Position numbers and translations under genes: made by a program
In this document: piece after piece, positions 1-10,328 of the stretch
Numbering within the stretch: the first letter of the stretch is position 1
Layout: each line of letters starts with the position of its first letter
Notes under the pieces: model-generated
Told to the model about the DNA's origin: nothing
Databases searched by the model: none
What the model saw: only the letters and a program-made list of their open reading frames with translations
NCBI GenBank assembly: GCA_020726505.1
Contig: JAHLEZ010000002.1
Coordinates: 5,577,012-5,641,011, forward strand
Direction: 5' to 3'
Source of the DNA: Leptodontidium sp. MPI-SDFR-AT-0119
Lineage: Eukaryota > Ascomycota > Leotiomycetes > Helotiales > Leptodontidiaceae
Length of the DNA: 64,000 bases

Positions 1-314
1 TGAAGAGGAGAAATGGTCAGTGTGTTTCATTACTCAGATAGTATCCGCTAAAGCTTATTCCTATATTCATTCGTAGGGTTGGAGATATCCCTCTCAGAAG
101 GATTGGAACCCCTACAGATGCGGGAAGGGCGATCTTAGCTGTGGTCTCTCCGTTGTTCTCGTATGTGACTGGACAGGTAAGTCACGCTATTCTTTGTAGT
201 GAGAAGATTCTAACAGATGGGTTTGCAGACAATTATGGTAAGGCTGACTCAGGAAGGTTCTAATGAACACATGATAACCGTAAGCAGGTCAGTGGTGGCA
301 AGGGTGGTATGTAG
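1..314 (+). CDS. Short-chain dehydrogenase/reductase, 3' end only
   Basis: C-terminal end of an SDR running in from the left edge. My model joins 1..15, 77..176, 229..237 and 288..314. The middle exon reads GDIPLRRIGTPTDAGRAI and ends in SYVTGQ; the last exons give TIM and VSGGKGGM before a TAG. The string PLRRIGTP...YVTGQTIMVSGG is the usual C-terminal end of classical SDRs such as 3-oxoacyl-ACP reductase-like enzymes. The third exon would be only 9 nt (ACA ATT ATG). Without its 3' intron the frame continues into an unrelated tail. Catalytic and cofactor motifs lie outside the window, so the substrate is unknown. It runs toward the 3' end of the neighbouring monooxygenase gene (tail to tail), 177 bp away, and may be the left member of the cluster. 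Confidence 0.65.
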
Positions 315-491
315 CTTGGATAAAGAATAGTGCATGGCAGAAGGAGATAGCTGTAGAATGTTGAAAGTAATCTTCCAGTTATAAATTTTTACGGGGCCAA
401 ACTCTCAATGCAAAGTATGACACCATGTTTATTCAAGTATATATTTTGATTTGCCTCCTATCTGTTTGGATTCTGCCTCTATCAAGAAATG

Positions 492-2275
492 TCACGCAGC
501 TGATATGATATCCGTTGCTGTATGGCTTTGCGAGTTAATCTGCGGATACTCGTCCACCTTCTCTATACCTTCAGGAAGAGAAAAGATCATGTTGGCCCAC
601 ATCATCCTCGCCTCCTCCTCAAGCCAAGCATTCCAAGTCGGGATGCCCCCAAAATAGAACAACACATTTGAAGCTTTGCCAGGGATATTTGCGCCGACGA
701 ACCAAGCGCCAGATGTCTTTGCAGATTCCGCCAACAGCGTGGCCTTAAAAGCTTCGTCGAGGTGAGAAGACCAGACATCGACCGCCGTCTGAGACACTTC
801 GATCTTCGTAAGTTTGTTCTTCTCCATGTGGCGGAGAGTCTTGCCGATCCAACTCACTCCTATCTCCAAGACAACTGGCATGTTTCCGAAGGGAACGTGC
901 GGGCCACAGACCAGGAACATGTTGGGGAAGCCAGGCACAAGGACTCCTGCGAACGTTTCCACCCTCTTAGCCCAATGATCTCCTAGCGAAGTCCCTTGAC
1001 TGCCTTTGACGTCCATTTCACTCAGCGCACCGGTGGCAGCATCGAATCCGAGGGCGAAAATGATAATGTCGAATTCGTATTCAGCCCCAGATTTTGTGCG
1101 GATCCCCTTTTCGTACAGAACCATGTCGTCCTTACTTATATCAACCAGCTTGACATTAGGTCGATTGTATGCTTCGTAGTAGAAGTGGCCGCACGGTGGA
1201 CGTTTAGAGAGAAAGGGGTATTTAGGGGAGAGGATCTTCGCCGTCTCGGGGTCTTGTACGACGGCGTGAATCTTCTGGCGAAGGTATTCCGAGGCAATGT
1301 CGTTAGATTTCTGGTTCGAGAACAGATCGTCAAGGGTTTCGAACTGGAAATGAAAGCCGCCGGATTCCCACCCGGCGTCTAAGATCTGCTTGATCTCGTT
1401 CGTGTCTGTCACGTTCTCGACCGTTTTCCCTGACGATTTCATTGCGAGACCGAAGGGGTGCGTGCTTGCGCGATCCCAAGTGGAATCATAGTTTCGTTTG
1501 ATTTCAGTGGCATGATCCTCGTCGATGGCGTAGTTGCGGCCAGGAAGCACGTAATTTGGTGTTCGTTGGAAAACCGTCAACTCTTTTGCTACGTTAGCGA
1601 GCTTGGGGATGATTTGAACTCCTGTGGCCCCAGTGCCAACAATGGCGACACGTTTGCCTTGGAAATTGACCTGTTGCGTTGGCCAAGTTGATGTCTGGTA
1701 CCATTCGCCCGTGTATGATTCGAGTCCAGCAAAAGGGGGTGCCTTGGCAACTGACAGAGGTCCAGAAGCGGCGAGGAAGTAACGGCAAGTCGTAGACAGC
1801 CCAGCCTCAGTGGTGATGGTCCAGATGTTCTCGCTGTCGCTGTAATGTGCGGCCGTGATACGAGTTTCAAATTCGATACTCTTGCGCAGGTTGAAGTGGT
1901 CTGTTGTCAGTGTTAGTAGATGAGAGACAAGAAAAACTGTCCTCGGCAGGCAGAGGAAAGGCTGCTGAGGACAAGGGAGAACTTACCAACAACTTTACTC
2001 AAATAACGCTGAACCTCTTGCTGAGAAGGATAGCGTTCACTATAATTCCATTCGTTCTTGAGCTCGGGGACGAAGTTCATAACATAAACCCATGCTTCGC
2101 TATCGGTTCGGGCACCAGGATAACCATTCCAGTACCAGGCACCGCCAACATCAGATCCCGCCTCAAAACACTTCGCAGTCAGACCAAGCTGACCAAGTTC
2201 CCATAACGAACGGATTCCACTGAAGCCGGCGCCGACAACGATAGCATCGTAATCGGCTTTCTTGGAAGACCTCAT
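492..2275 (-). CDS. Baeyer-Villiger-type flavin monooxygenase (BVMO 1)
   Basis: Exons complement(492..1900, 1987..2275), one 86-nt GT-AG intron with a CTAAC branch site; 565 aa. An NADPH/FAD enzyme expected to insert oxygen next to a ketone or hydroxylate a substrate. The FAD-binding Rossmann motif GAGFSG is at residues 15-20, followed by [19 protein letters not shown], typical of cyclohexanone-monooxygenase-like proteins. The second (NADPH) motif GTGATG is at about 185-190. The linker fingerprint usually written FxGxxxHxxxW[PD] reads [12 protein letters not shown] (159-170): Phe is Tyr and the His is Gln. I chose the ATG at 2275 because it sits 14 residues before the FAD motif; an upstream in-frame ATG (2338) gives an unusual extension. 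Divergent from the Zn2Cys6 gene at 3562. Confidence 0.9.
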
Positions 2276-2404
2276 GGCTGGGGGGAGGAAATAGAAGTCA
2301 GACAGACAGATGCGATGCAGGCTTCGATAGGATGGCAAGCAGCGAGTGGAGATAGAGATTGGATATCACTTGAAAATGATACGACTTAATCTTAACAGGC
2401 GTAT

Positions 2405-2515
2405 CTATGTATATATGTATGTATGCATGTATGTATGTATGTATGTATGTATGTATGTATGTATGTATGTATGCGTGTATCTGTCCATCGATCCATCCAT
2501 CTATCCATCTGCCTA
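2405..2515. repeat. Tetranucleotide microsatellites
   Basis: A long GTAT array (about 2413-2480) is followed by an ATCC/ATCT array (about 2487-2515), 130 bp upstream of the BVMO 1 start. The short reading frames across it (MYVCMYVCM and the reverse IHTYIHTYI) are products of the repeat, not genes. Confidence 0.95.
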
Positions 2516-3430
2516 TCGATCTACCGAACATTGTAGATCCGAATGTTGACATTACTGTGTCGGATACTAGATTCGTGTGCCGTTGCCGAGAAATGGGGGC
2601 CGAGGAGAATTTGGGTCTTCTCCGTGTTGTGTATTGATTGATTGGCTCGGCGTTGGCCGACCGGCCGGATTACGATGCCCGACTCACTTTTCGACGGAGG
2701 CGAAGGCGAAGGTGAGGCGGGGCGGGGCAGAACCGAGCTTCAAACATCAGTATGCAGGGGCAATAGATGTGGAGCAGGATGACGCTGTGCATGGCATGGT
2801 GAGGCACGCGCACGGATGGCCTGTTTGTTATACCTAGATATTGTTGAGCTCTTCAGGTCCGTGCCGAAGCAAGCACTCGATGCGTAGGACCGTAGGTAGA
2901 TTACGAAGCATCTGATATTTAGATACTACTGTAGATACTCTACTACCTACCTACCTACCTACCTACCTCCAGTGCTGGTTTCAACTCTCCTTCCTACCAG
3001 CGCTGCTGAGCTGGTACGAGTAGCAGTCGCATCAAGCGAGTTTCACTCACTCAGTCAATTGGACATCCAGCCACGTGCACGTAATCTTGTGTGTCACTTG
3101 GGATATGCTGCGCGACAGCTGGGGAATTGACTTGAGGCGGAGTGAGTATATGTTCATTTTTTTTTTCATTCGCAGACCCAGACCCAGGTGTGGGGGCTGG
3201 GCTGGACCCTTCCCTTAAGTACAGTAAGTACCTTACCGTGTAAGGTAATAAGGTTGTGCTGTGCTATGTTGTGCTTTGCTTTGCTTCGAGTCATACTGAA
3301 CCTTAACCCCGCATTTCTACCCTCTGGTGCCCTCCCTCCCTCCACTCCCTCCACTCCCTCCACGCCCTCCACACCCCCACATTCCTTTCAATTCCTCACC
3401 CACTCTCCTTCTTCTTCTCCCTCTTCCAGA
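2516..3430. other. Divergent intergenic region between BVMO 1 and its neighbouring regulator
   Basis: No gene seen. Contains a CTAC tetranucleotide array (about 2944-2968), a poly-T run near 3158-3166 and, close to the regulator, a long pyrimidine tract (about 3325-3425, repeated CTCCCTCCA). Such CT-rich tracts are common just upstream of transcription starts in filamentous fungi. With the microsatellites to its left this is the shared promoter space of the two divergent genes. Confidence 0.6.
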
Positions 3431-3436
3431 TATAAA
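3431..3436 (+). promoter_or_regulatory. TATA-like box of Zn2Cys6 gene 1
   Basis: TATAAA directly after the pyrimidine tract and 126 bp before the ATG at 3562, leaving room for a 5' leader of about 100 nt. Inferred from position and consensus only. Confidence 0.45.
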
Positions 3437-3561
3437 GGCGGGGAAGGGACTGAAGGGACCGAAGCACCGCAGACCCTGACCTCAATCTTTTTCTCAGCTC
3501 ACATCTTCCATACCTTACCACATCGTCCCCTACCATACCACATCATACATAGTTGTGCCCA

Positions 3562-5984
3562 ATGGTAGATCAATCAAAACCTTCCTCGACAACAGGCACG
3601 TCGTTTCACCGTGCCGCTATCGCCTGCCAGAGTTGTCGTCTCCGCAAGGTGAAGGCGAGTCACCCATCTCTCTCCAGCATTCCGAGTCTCTCTCCAGACA
3701 GACGTTGACGGCTTCTCTCCTCTGCAGTGCGATGCGCAGTCGGTCTCGCCTGATACAGCGTGTAGTCCATGTCGACGAGCTGGTCATCAATGCTTGCTAG
3801 ACCCCTTATCAGACGGAAGAAAGTGTGTTGTCCATGGATATGTGCACGTTTGCATGGGCTAATCTAATTATGAGACGTAGATCAATGAACCGGGAATACG
3901 TCAATAAACTCCAACAGCGCATAAAGAACCTCGAAGAACTCAACCAAAACAATCAAGGCAATCAGAGAACGGCGAACGGATCAGCGCGGAGGCCCAGTGA
4001 GAATGGTACCCGTCATCCGGTAGATCCTTCCGTGACACCAGAAGATCTGAGGTAGGTTGGCTGCGGAGAACCGAATTGTCTGGAGATCATATGGCAGAAC
4101 TCTCTGGCGCATTGCATGACTGACGGTTTCCAGCGCGAGCACGGCACCGTCTACGGATACGATCAGTAAAGAACCTCCTCGGAGCAATAATACGAACACG
4201 AGCGAATCAGTCACGTTGAACATGTCATCCAGTCACCAGCAAATGGTGACTGCATCGATGTCGACTGTGGTAAATGACAAGGCTCCAGAAAATTCAAATA
4301 CAAATACAACTACAACTGGTGGGTCACCGACTTTCTACGGTGTAACATCCCACCCCCATGTCGTGTCGCCGAGTGAGGATTCTCGTCTCACTTCTTGCGA
4401 CGAGCCTGAGACTGTCGATATCGGCCTTGACCCACTTTCACCGCATTTGCAAGACGACCTGCTTCACTCATTTTTCAAGTATCAGAAACTTTGGGTCGAT
4501 ATCGTGAACAAGGAATCATTCCTAACCAACAAAGCGTATGGGTATCCGTCCCGCTGGTACTCCAAATTTCTGGAAAACGCCATATTAGCATCCGCCACAC
4601 GACTAAGCACCTCAAAAGCTGTACGCGCTCTGGGGACCAAATATCTTGAATGGGCCAAGGATGACGCAATGAGTGCCATGTCGGAGCCGACACCTGCCGG
4701 CCTGCAAGGCTTCTTGCTTTTGAGCGAGTATGAGGTCACGCAGGGCAACGACCGCCCTGGCTGGATGTACTGTGGCAAGTCTCCTGTGTGAAGAAACTCT
4801 GTGGATCATTTCGATTGACTGATGCAGGCGTGGCTTGTCGAATGTTGTCTGATCTTGGTTTGCATAAGCTTGCAGGCAACGTTGGTAGGCCTGTCGAGTC
4901 TACAGAGTCAACCCGAGAAAGTGATCTTGCGTACGGTCTGATGTCAGCCTGCGTGGTCTACGAAGGTGTGTGGACTCTGTATCTTGGCAGACCAAGCTCT
5001 ATCCCAAGATCGGTCATGCGTGCTGCCGTTTCGCGCTGCAAGGCGAGGCGCAAGTCGGATTCACCATGGCTTAATGCTTGGGTAGGGCTTTGCGAGCCTA
5101 TGGCCGAAATATCCCATGTTCTGAACGATCAGTCAAATGGCGACGTTGACAAGTCCGCATCGCTGCGAAAGCTTTTGAAGCAGGTGGAGGAATGGTATGA
5201 AGACCTCCCACTAGAGTTGATGTACAACGAGAGCCGTCTGATAAACATGGATATGGCAGGCTATGGCTTGCACACTCAGTACTGCAAAGTCCAGATCCTC
5301 TTGCGACGAGCGTTAGCCAAGCCTCTGAACACCAAGAAACGGCAATATTACCAAACCACAAGCGACTGTGGATCTCAGGCATCATCCGATGATTTGGATG
5401 CCGTTATTTACCAACATGCTCTCCGCATAGCTCGTCTGCTCGTAACATATCGAGAGGCTTTCGGGGTAGAGAAGATCCCCTCGATCATGCTCGACAATGC
5501 CGTGGTGGCAGCCACTGCCATGATTGCGCATCTCAACAACTCAGGGATCCTTGACAGGATGCAGAAGGAGCTACTCTGGCTCCGCCAATTGATAAAGAGC
5601 ATAGAAACGCTACAACCACACTTCCCAATTGTTCGGCGTATGCTCGATGCCTTGAAGCAGATCTGTGGCAGTGGTCCGCTCTGTAGCTTGTTACCATCAT
5701 CTGGAAATCGTGGCTCAACAAGTACTCTGTCACACAAGCAAGCCATGACAAGCCAATTCCAAGATTTCAGCTCCAGGTCGAACGATGTCCGGGAGGACCC
5801 AGGGGCGATGGGTAGTGGTCGAGATATGACCTGGGACTTGTTTGATATGGAAACCGATTCGGCTATTGTTTTCGCGGGTGCATTCGATAATTTTGTTTTT
5901 GATCTTCCTTTGGCAGAAGCGTTGATACCAGACTCCTCTAATTTAGCACAAGTGGCTGGTGGCCACCAAGATGTCAGCATCTAA
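3562..5984 (+). CDS. Zn2Cys6 transcription factor 1
   Basis: Exons 3562..3654, 3728..3822, 3881..4051, 4134..4774, 4828..5984; 718 aa. The binuclear zinc cluster has Cys 22, 25, 32, 43, 46 and 53 (C-x2-C-x6-C-x10-C-x2-C-x6-C), followed by a short coiled coil (NREYVNKLQQRIKNLEEL). The centre resembles the fungal-specific transcription factor domain, with WMYCGVACRML and LGLHKL. Introns 1 (donor GCGAGT) and 4 (donor GCAAGT) must be GC-AG: in intron 1 the nearby GT donor would shorten the C-x6-C spacing, and in intron 4 the alternative loses the conserved Gly of the WMYxG motif. Probably a pathway-specific regulator of the adjacent catabolic genes; this is inferred from position only. Confidence 0.88.
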
Positions 5985-7193
5985 TGTATACATATCTTAC
6001 GTTTTGAGTTATGTTTATGGCAAGGTCCTGGACTTGATTTACCATGCTGGCTTACATTGCATGTGCTGTATGCGACGTAGCTCCCCCGATAACCCAAGCA
6101 CCTCCTTGCTTCTGGGAGCTGGAACTTGGATTCCTCCTGTACCGGCGTGTTGTCGATCACCTGAAACTCCTGTAAAAAGTTTACGTGCACCACGTATTGG
6201 TAGAAGCCCAAAGGACTCAGTCAGTATTCGCATCTGTTACTTGAACGGAGAAATCCCACATCCGGAGACAGTGAATGGCCGGGGCGTGACTCGTCCATTT
6301 GAGGCTTGAAATCTATGTATCAAAATACGGAAATACGGATCGGCAGTGGCAGAGAGTCGGACGTACTCCGAAGTTTAGTTATTGGAATGAAGACTTACAT
6401 GACGCAACTTGTATCTGACGAGCATACGCCAATTGATTCCCTTGAACTTATTGTGGGGTATATATATATATATTTTGGAAAACCTCGATTCGGCAAGGCC
6501 CGAACAGCTCCTTTGTTACCTAGCCTGCTAACCTGCTCCACTCCTGCTCGACAACAACAATTAAGAGGTATTCAGTCAAGTTCGTCGAGAATGGGTATTG
6601 TAGAGGGGAAAAACCTAAACAGATGAGGGTATCGATCGCGGACAAGGTATAAGGAGTAATAAGGTATAGGAGAACGAATTGATCTAAGGTAAAAAGTAGT
6701 AGAATTGTTATTGTTGTTATATGCCAGCACCTAGTTTTAGGGATTTTCGGCCGTATTTGCGGAGTCAGCATCCGACAACGTGACTCTGCCAAGACCTAAA
6801 CCAAAACAGAGTGGCCCTGCCACAATATTAGAATTACCATTTATAGATTGGTTAGTCTTTATAATAAGTTTATAAGCTGCGTTGCATGTTTTGACCTTTT
6901 GGTGTGCCCCTCGAAGGCGGAGCTTTGCCGAATGGGTCTCCGATCCCCAGCTTTGCCAGACGGATAGGTCTCCGATCCCCCAATTAGTCTCCAGTGCTCG
7001 GGTACTTTATCCTGTCGGAACTGGGGCACGGATTTTTCTCAAGAGGTTATTATTGCTTTCCAGAACGTTGACGTGACTATGAGGATAAATTCAAGTTGCC
7101 TTTGAGTACTTTCATTCTGGTGCATCTATTTCTCAAATTGTATTCTCCTGTCGAATTGTTCAATTGTCGTTGAGAGAAAAATCCATTCACGTG
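5985..7193. other. Intergenic region upstream of BVMO 2
   Basis: About 1.2 kb without a recognisable gene. Includes a short TA dinucleotide run (about 6462-6472) and several AT-rich patches near 6640-6720 and 6820-6870. The reading frames here show no recognisable motif. It presumably holds the regulator's 3' end and the promoter of the following monooxygenase. Confidence 0.6.
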
Positions 7194-8887
7194 ATGTCAA
7201 CAACAGAACCCCTGAGAGAGCTCGATGTTCTCATCATCGGCGCAGGCTTCGGCGGATGCTACAGTCTCTATAAGCTTCGCCAGCTGGGACTCAATGTCCA
7301 TGTCTTTGATGCCGGCTCCTATCTTGGAGGGGTCTGGCATTGGAATACTTACCCTGGAGCTCGCGTCGACTCGGAGATCCCGTACTATCAATTCTCGATG
7401 CCTGAAGTCTGGCGGAAATGGAACTGGTCCGAGAGATTCCCCAGCGGAGAAGAATTGAGGGCTTACTTCAAGCACGTGGACGAGTCTTTGCACCTATCCA
7501 AAGATATCACGTATTCTGCCAACGTCGTTGACGTAAAGTATGACGAACCGGCCGCGAGATGGACCATTACGACGGAGAATGGCCACAAAGCAGTTTGCAA
7601 ATATCTTATCTGCGCCACTGGCAGTTCATTCAAGCCACATTATCCCGCTTTCAAAAACCTGAACACATTTCAAGGACAGGTTATTCACTCGACTCGATGG
7701 CCGGCAGTTGCAAATACAAAGAATGCACGTGTTGCCATCATCGGATCGGGCGCCACAGCGGTGCAGTGCACACAAGAGATAGCAAAAGAGGCACACCATT
7801 TGACCGTCTACATACGCACGGCTAGTATCTCGTTGCCAATGTTCCAGCGATCGATGAGCGAACTTGAACAACGAGTCAGCAAGTCAAGCTATCGAAGCAT
7901 TTTTGCATACTGCCGGAAGTCGAAATCGGGTCTTGGATACGACACGCAACCGGGCTCTGTGCATGACCTGACCGACCAGGAACGGGAAGAGTTTTGGGAA
8001 GAGCTCTGGAGCCGGGGCGGGTTCAACTTCAACCAAGCGAATTATCGGGACTACTTGGTGGATGAGAAAGCAAACAGGTTGATGTATGAGTTCTGGGCAA
8101 AGAAGACGCGCCCGAGGTTGACGAATCCTGCGAAGTCCGCTTTCCTCGTGCCTCAGGAAGCACCTTTTGCCTTTGGGACGAAGCGGAGCAGCTTGGAACA
8201 GGACTACTATGAATGTCTTGATCAAGACAACGTCGAAGTCGTCGACCTCAAAGCGAATCCCATCCACGAGATCACGAAAAAGGGTATCATTTGTCAAGAT
8301 GGGGTGGAACGGGAATTCGATACAATCGTGATGGCTACCGGCTTCGACGCAATGACGGGTAGTCTCACAAATATGAATATCCGCGGCAGAGACGGGTTGA
8401 CCTTTCAGGAACGATGGAAAGATGGTGTCTTTACTCATCTTGGTCTGTGCAGCAGCGGCTGCCCGAACTTGTTCATGATATATGGTCCTCAAGGCAAGTT
8501 TCCTATAATCGTACAGAATTAGGCGCTGACAGCCCTCCAGCGCCGACAGCATTCTCCAATGGGCCAGTGTTCATTGAAAGTCAAGTTGACATACTCGTTG
8601 ACCTGATCAAGAAACTTTCGAGTGAAGGTATTAAATCCATTGAAGCACTGCGTGGTGCTGAGGAACAGTGGAAGCAAGCCATCCAGGACGCTAACGATAA
8701 GACGCTGATGCCGTTGACGGACTCTTGGTACATGGGAGCAAACATACCGGGCAAGAAGCGAGAGCAGCTGAACTACTTGGGCGGTATTGCTAATTATGAA
8801 AGAGAGTGTCGGGCAGCTTTGGAGACCTTGGACGGATTCAATGTCATCTATGAAAGCGACAAGCATTCTAATGGATCTGTCAAATAA
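7194..8887 (+). CDS. Baeyer-Villiger monooxygenase (BVMO 2)
   Basis: Exons 7194..8493 and 8541..8887; 548 aa. FAD motif GAGFGG at residues 16-21, then GGVWHWNTYPGARVDSE. The BVMO fingerprint FQGQVIHSTRWP (159-170) matches FxGxxxH[TS]xxW[PD] exactly. NADPH motif GSGATA at 184-189; conserved ATGFDAMTG and FMIYGPQAPTAFSNGP near the end. The 47-nt intron has a GC donor (GCAAGT); only this join restores YGPQAPTAFSNGP. The ATG at 7194 was chosen because the frame upstream has no other ATG. Related to BVMO 1 but clearly diverged, so either sequential oxidations or different substrates; I cannot say which. Expected reaction: ketone plus O2 plus NADPH to ester or lactone. Confidence 0.93.
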
Positions 8888-10328
8888 CTTCCAATCTAAT
8901 GATATCATTTTGTTTTAGTTCAAGGAGCGTCTTTATAATCACAAATGTTGAATTGTAGTCATTTTGAATAAAAGAACGGAGAGTGGAAAGTCTGGTATTG
9001 GTACTGATTTATGCCACTCCTTCGGCGAGATTGCTGGAGTCACGGTGGCCGTTTATTGCTGACTGGAAATCCACACGGATTAACTTCTCTACATTCGTAA
9101 AAACAAAAGGCAAAACCACTGATCTTTAAAGAGCTTTGATATTCAAGATACAAGACAATCTTCAAGAAGGTCTACTGTCATTTACATCGCATCCTACAAT
9201 GTATCGAGCGCCTTCACTAATTCTAATACAGAATCCGGATTATACACAATCCCAAGTGGCCAGTGATGGACAATTAGTCGAGAACCTAGCTTCAACTATG
9301 GATGAAGAGAAAAATGCTCCCCCCCTCCGCCACGCCGCGCACGTCCACGCAACGAGCACTTTTGTGGAATTGGGCTGCCTACAGAATCGATATCAAAGAG
9401 ATTCGATTCGCCACCACACAAGATGAATGCCTGCTTGCCATATGGCTCCAGATGAATGCCCTTGATTGCATGTAACTCACCAATATCTATCAATAGATGC
9501 GGACCAGCTAACAGTTTCCAGTGGCAAACGAACACTCAGTCAGTCAGCAAAGGAAATGAACTCTGAGAGCAAGGAGAAGATATTAAAAATACGCTGCACT
9601 ATATTGCACAAATGATGGACTATCTACATTGGTATTCTGAGAGCATCCCTCATCAAAATCTTGTTCTATTCCGCACGTTGAAATCTCGAGATCAATAACC
9701 ATCTAAAATCAACAATTCCCTCAAAATTCAAGGAAAACTGAGCAGTGAACTAGATAATGGAGCAGATCGCCAGACGGAATTCGACCTCCAACTTTGTTTT
9801 CCCATCACCCCGGATTGCCAGCCAGCTTGCCATCACCCGGTCCAGCGCCCCAGTACCCCACACGCCCGAAAACCGCACGGAGTCTATCGCAGAATTGCCT
9901 GGTAGTTCGGTGGAGCAGTACCCTCGGACATATGAGCCGAACCCATATCGCGGCTACCAGTCTGGACATTATGGACGACTAGCCCGAACTTGATTGCTCC
10001 CCCCTGCGACATTTCGGCAATGGCTGGCTACTTGGTGCCGCTTAAAGCGCGGCACATTTTACCCCCCATCCAGGGAGCGCAGGGACCTTTAACTTCCTTA
10101 CCCTCGGTGTTCACCGAATGTCTCCTGGAAGCCTTTTGCAATCGGCCGGAGCATTCATTATGCCGTAGGAAACCCCATTCAATCCACACCTAGCTTACAA
10201 ATCATCGTAGTAGGGGTTTTCAGTGTTTGTGTATATGTCTTCGTATAGAATGCGAAATGGTTGAATGACAACCTGTTAGGCTCTACAAGCCCGTTGATAA
10301 TTCCCCATCCAATCTTGTCACAATCACA
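8888..10328. other. Long intergenic region before the CoA ligase
   Basis: 1.44 kb with no gene I can support. One 78-codon reading frame (9757..9993, MEQIARRNSTSN...) follows an A/C-rich leader-like stretch, but it has no recognisable motif and an overlapping frame of similar quality. The rest shows nothing distinctive. Confidence 0.5.

Noticed and set aside
2298..2552. Minus-strand frame with IHTYIHTYI repeats and its plus-strand partner
   Set aside because: Pure translation of the GTAT microsatellite.
3188..3568. Plus-strand 126-codon frame upstream of factor 1
   Set aside because: Runs through the pyrimidine tract and TATA box; low-complexity peptide; overlaps the promoter.
9757..9993. 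Small gene MEQIARRNSTSN...
   Set aside because: No family, no splice support, a competing frame overlaps; kept only as a remark in the intergenic entry.
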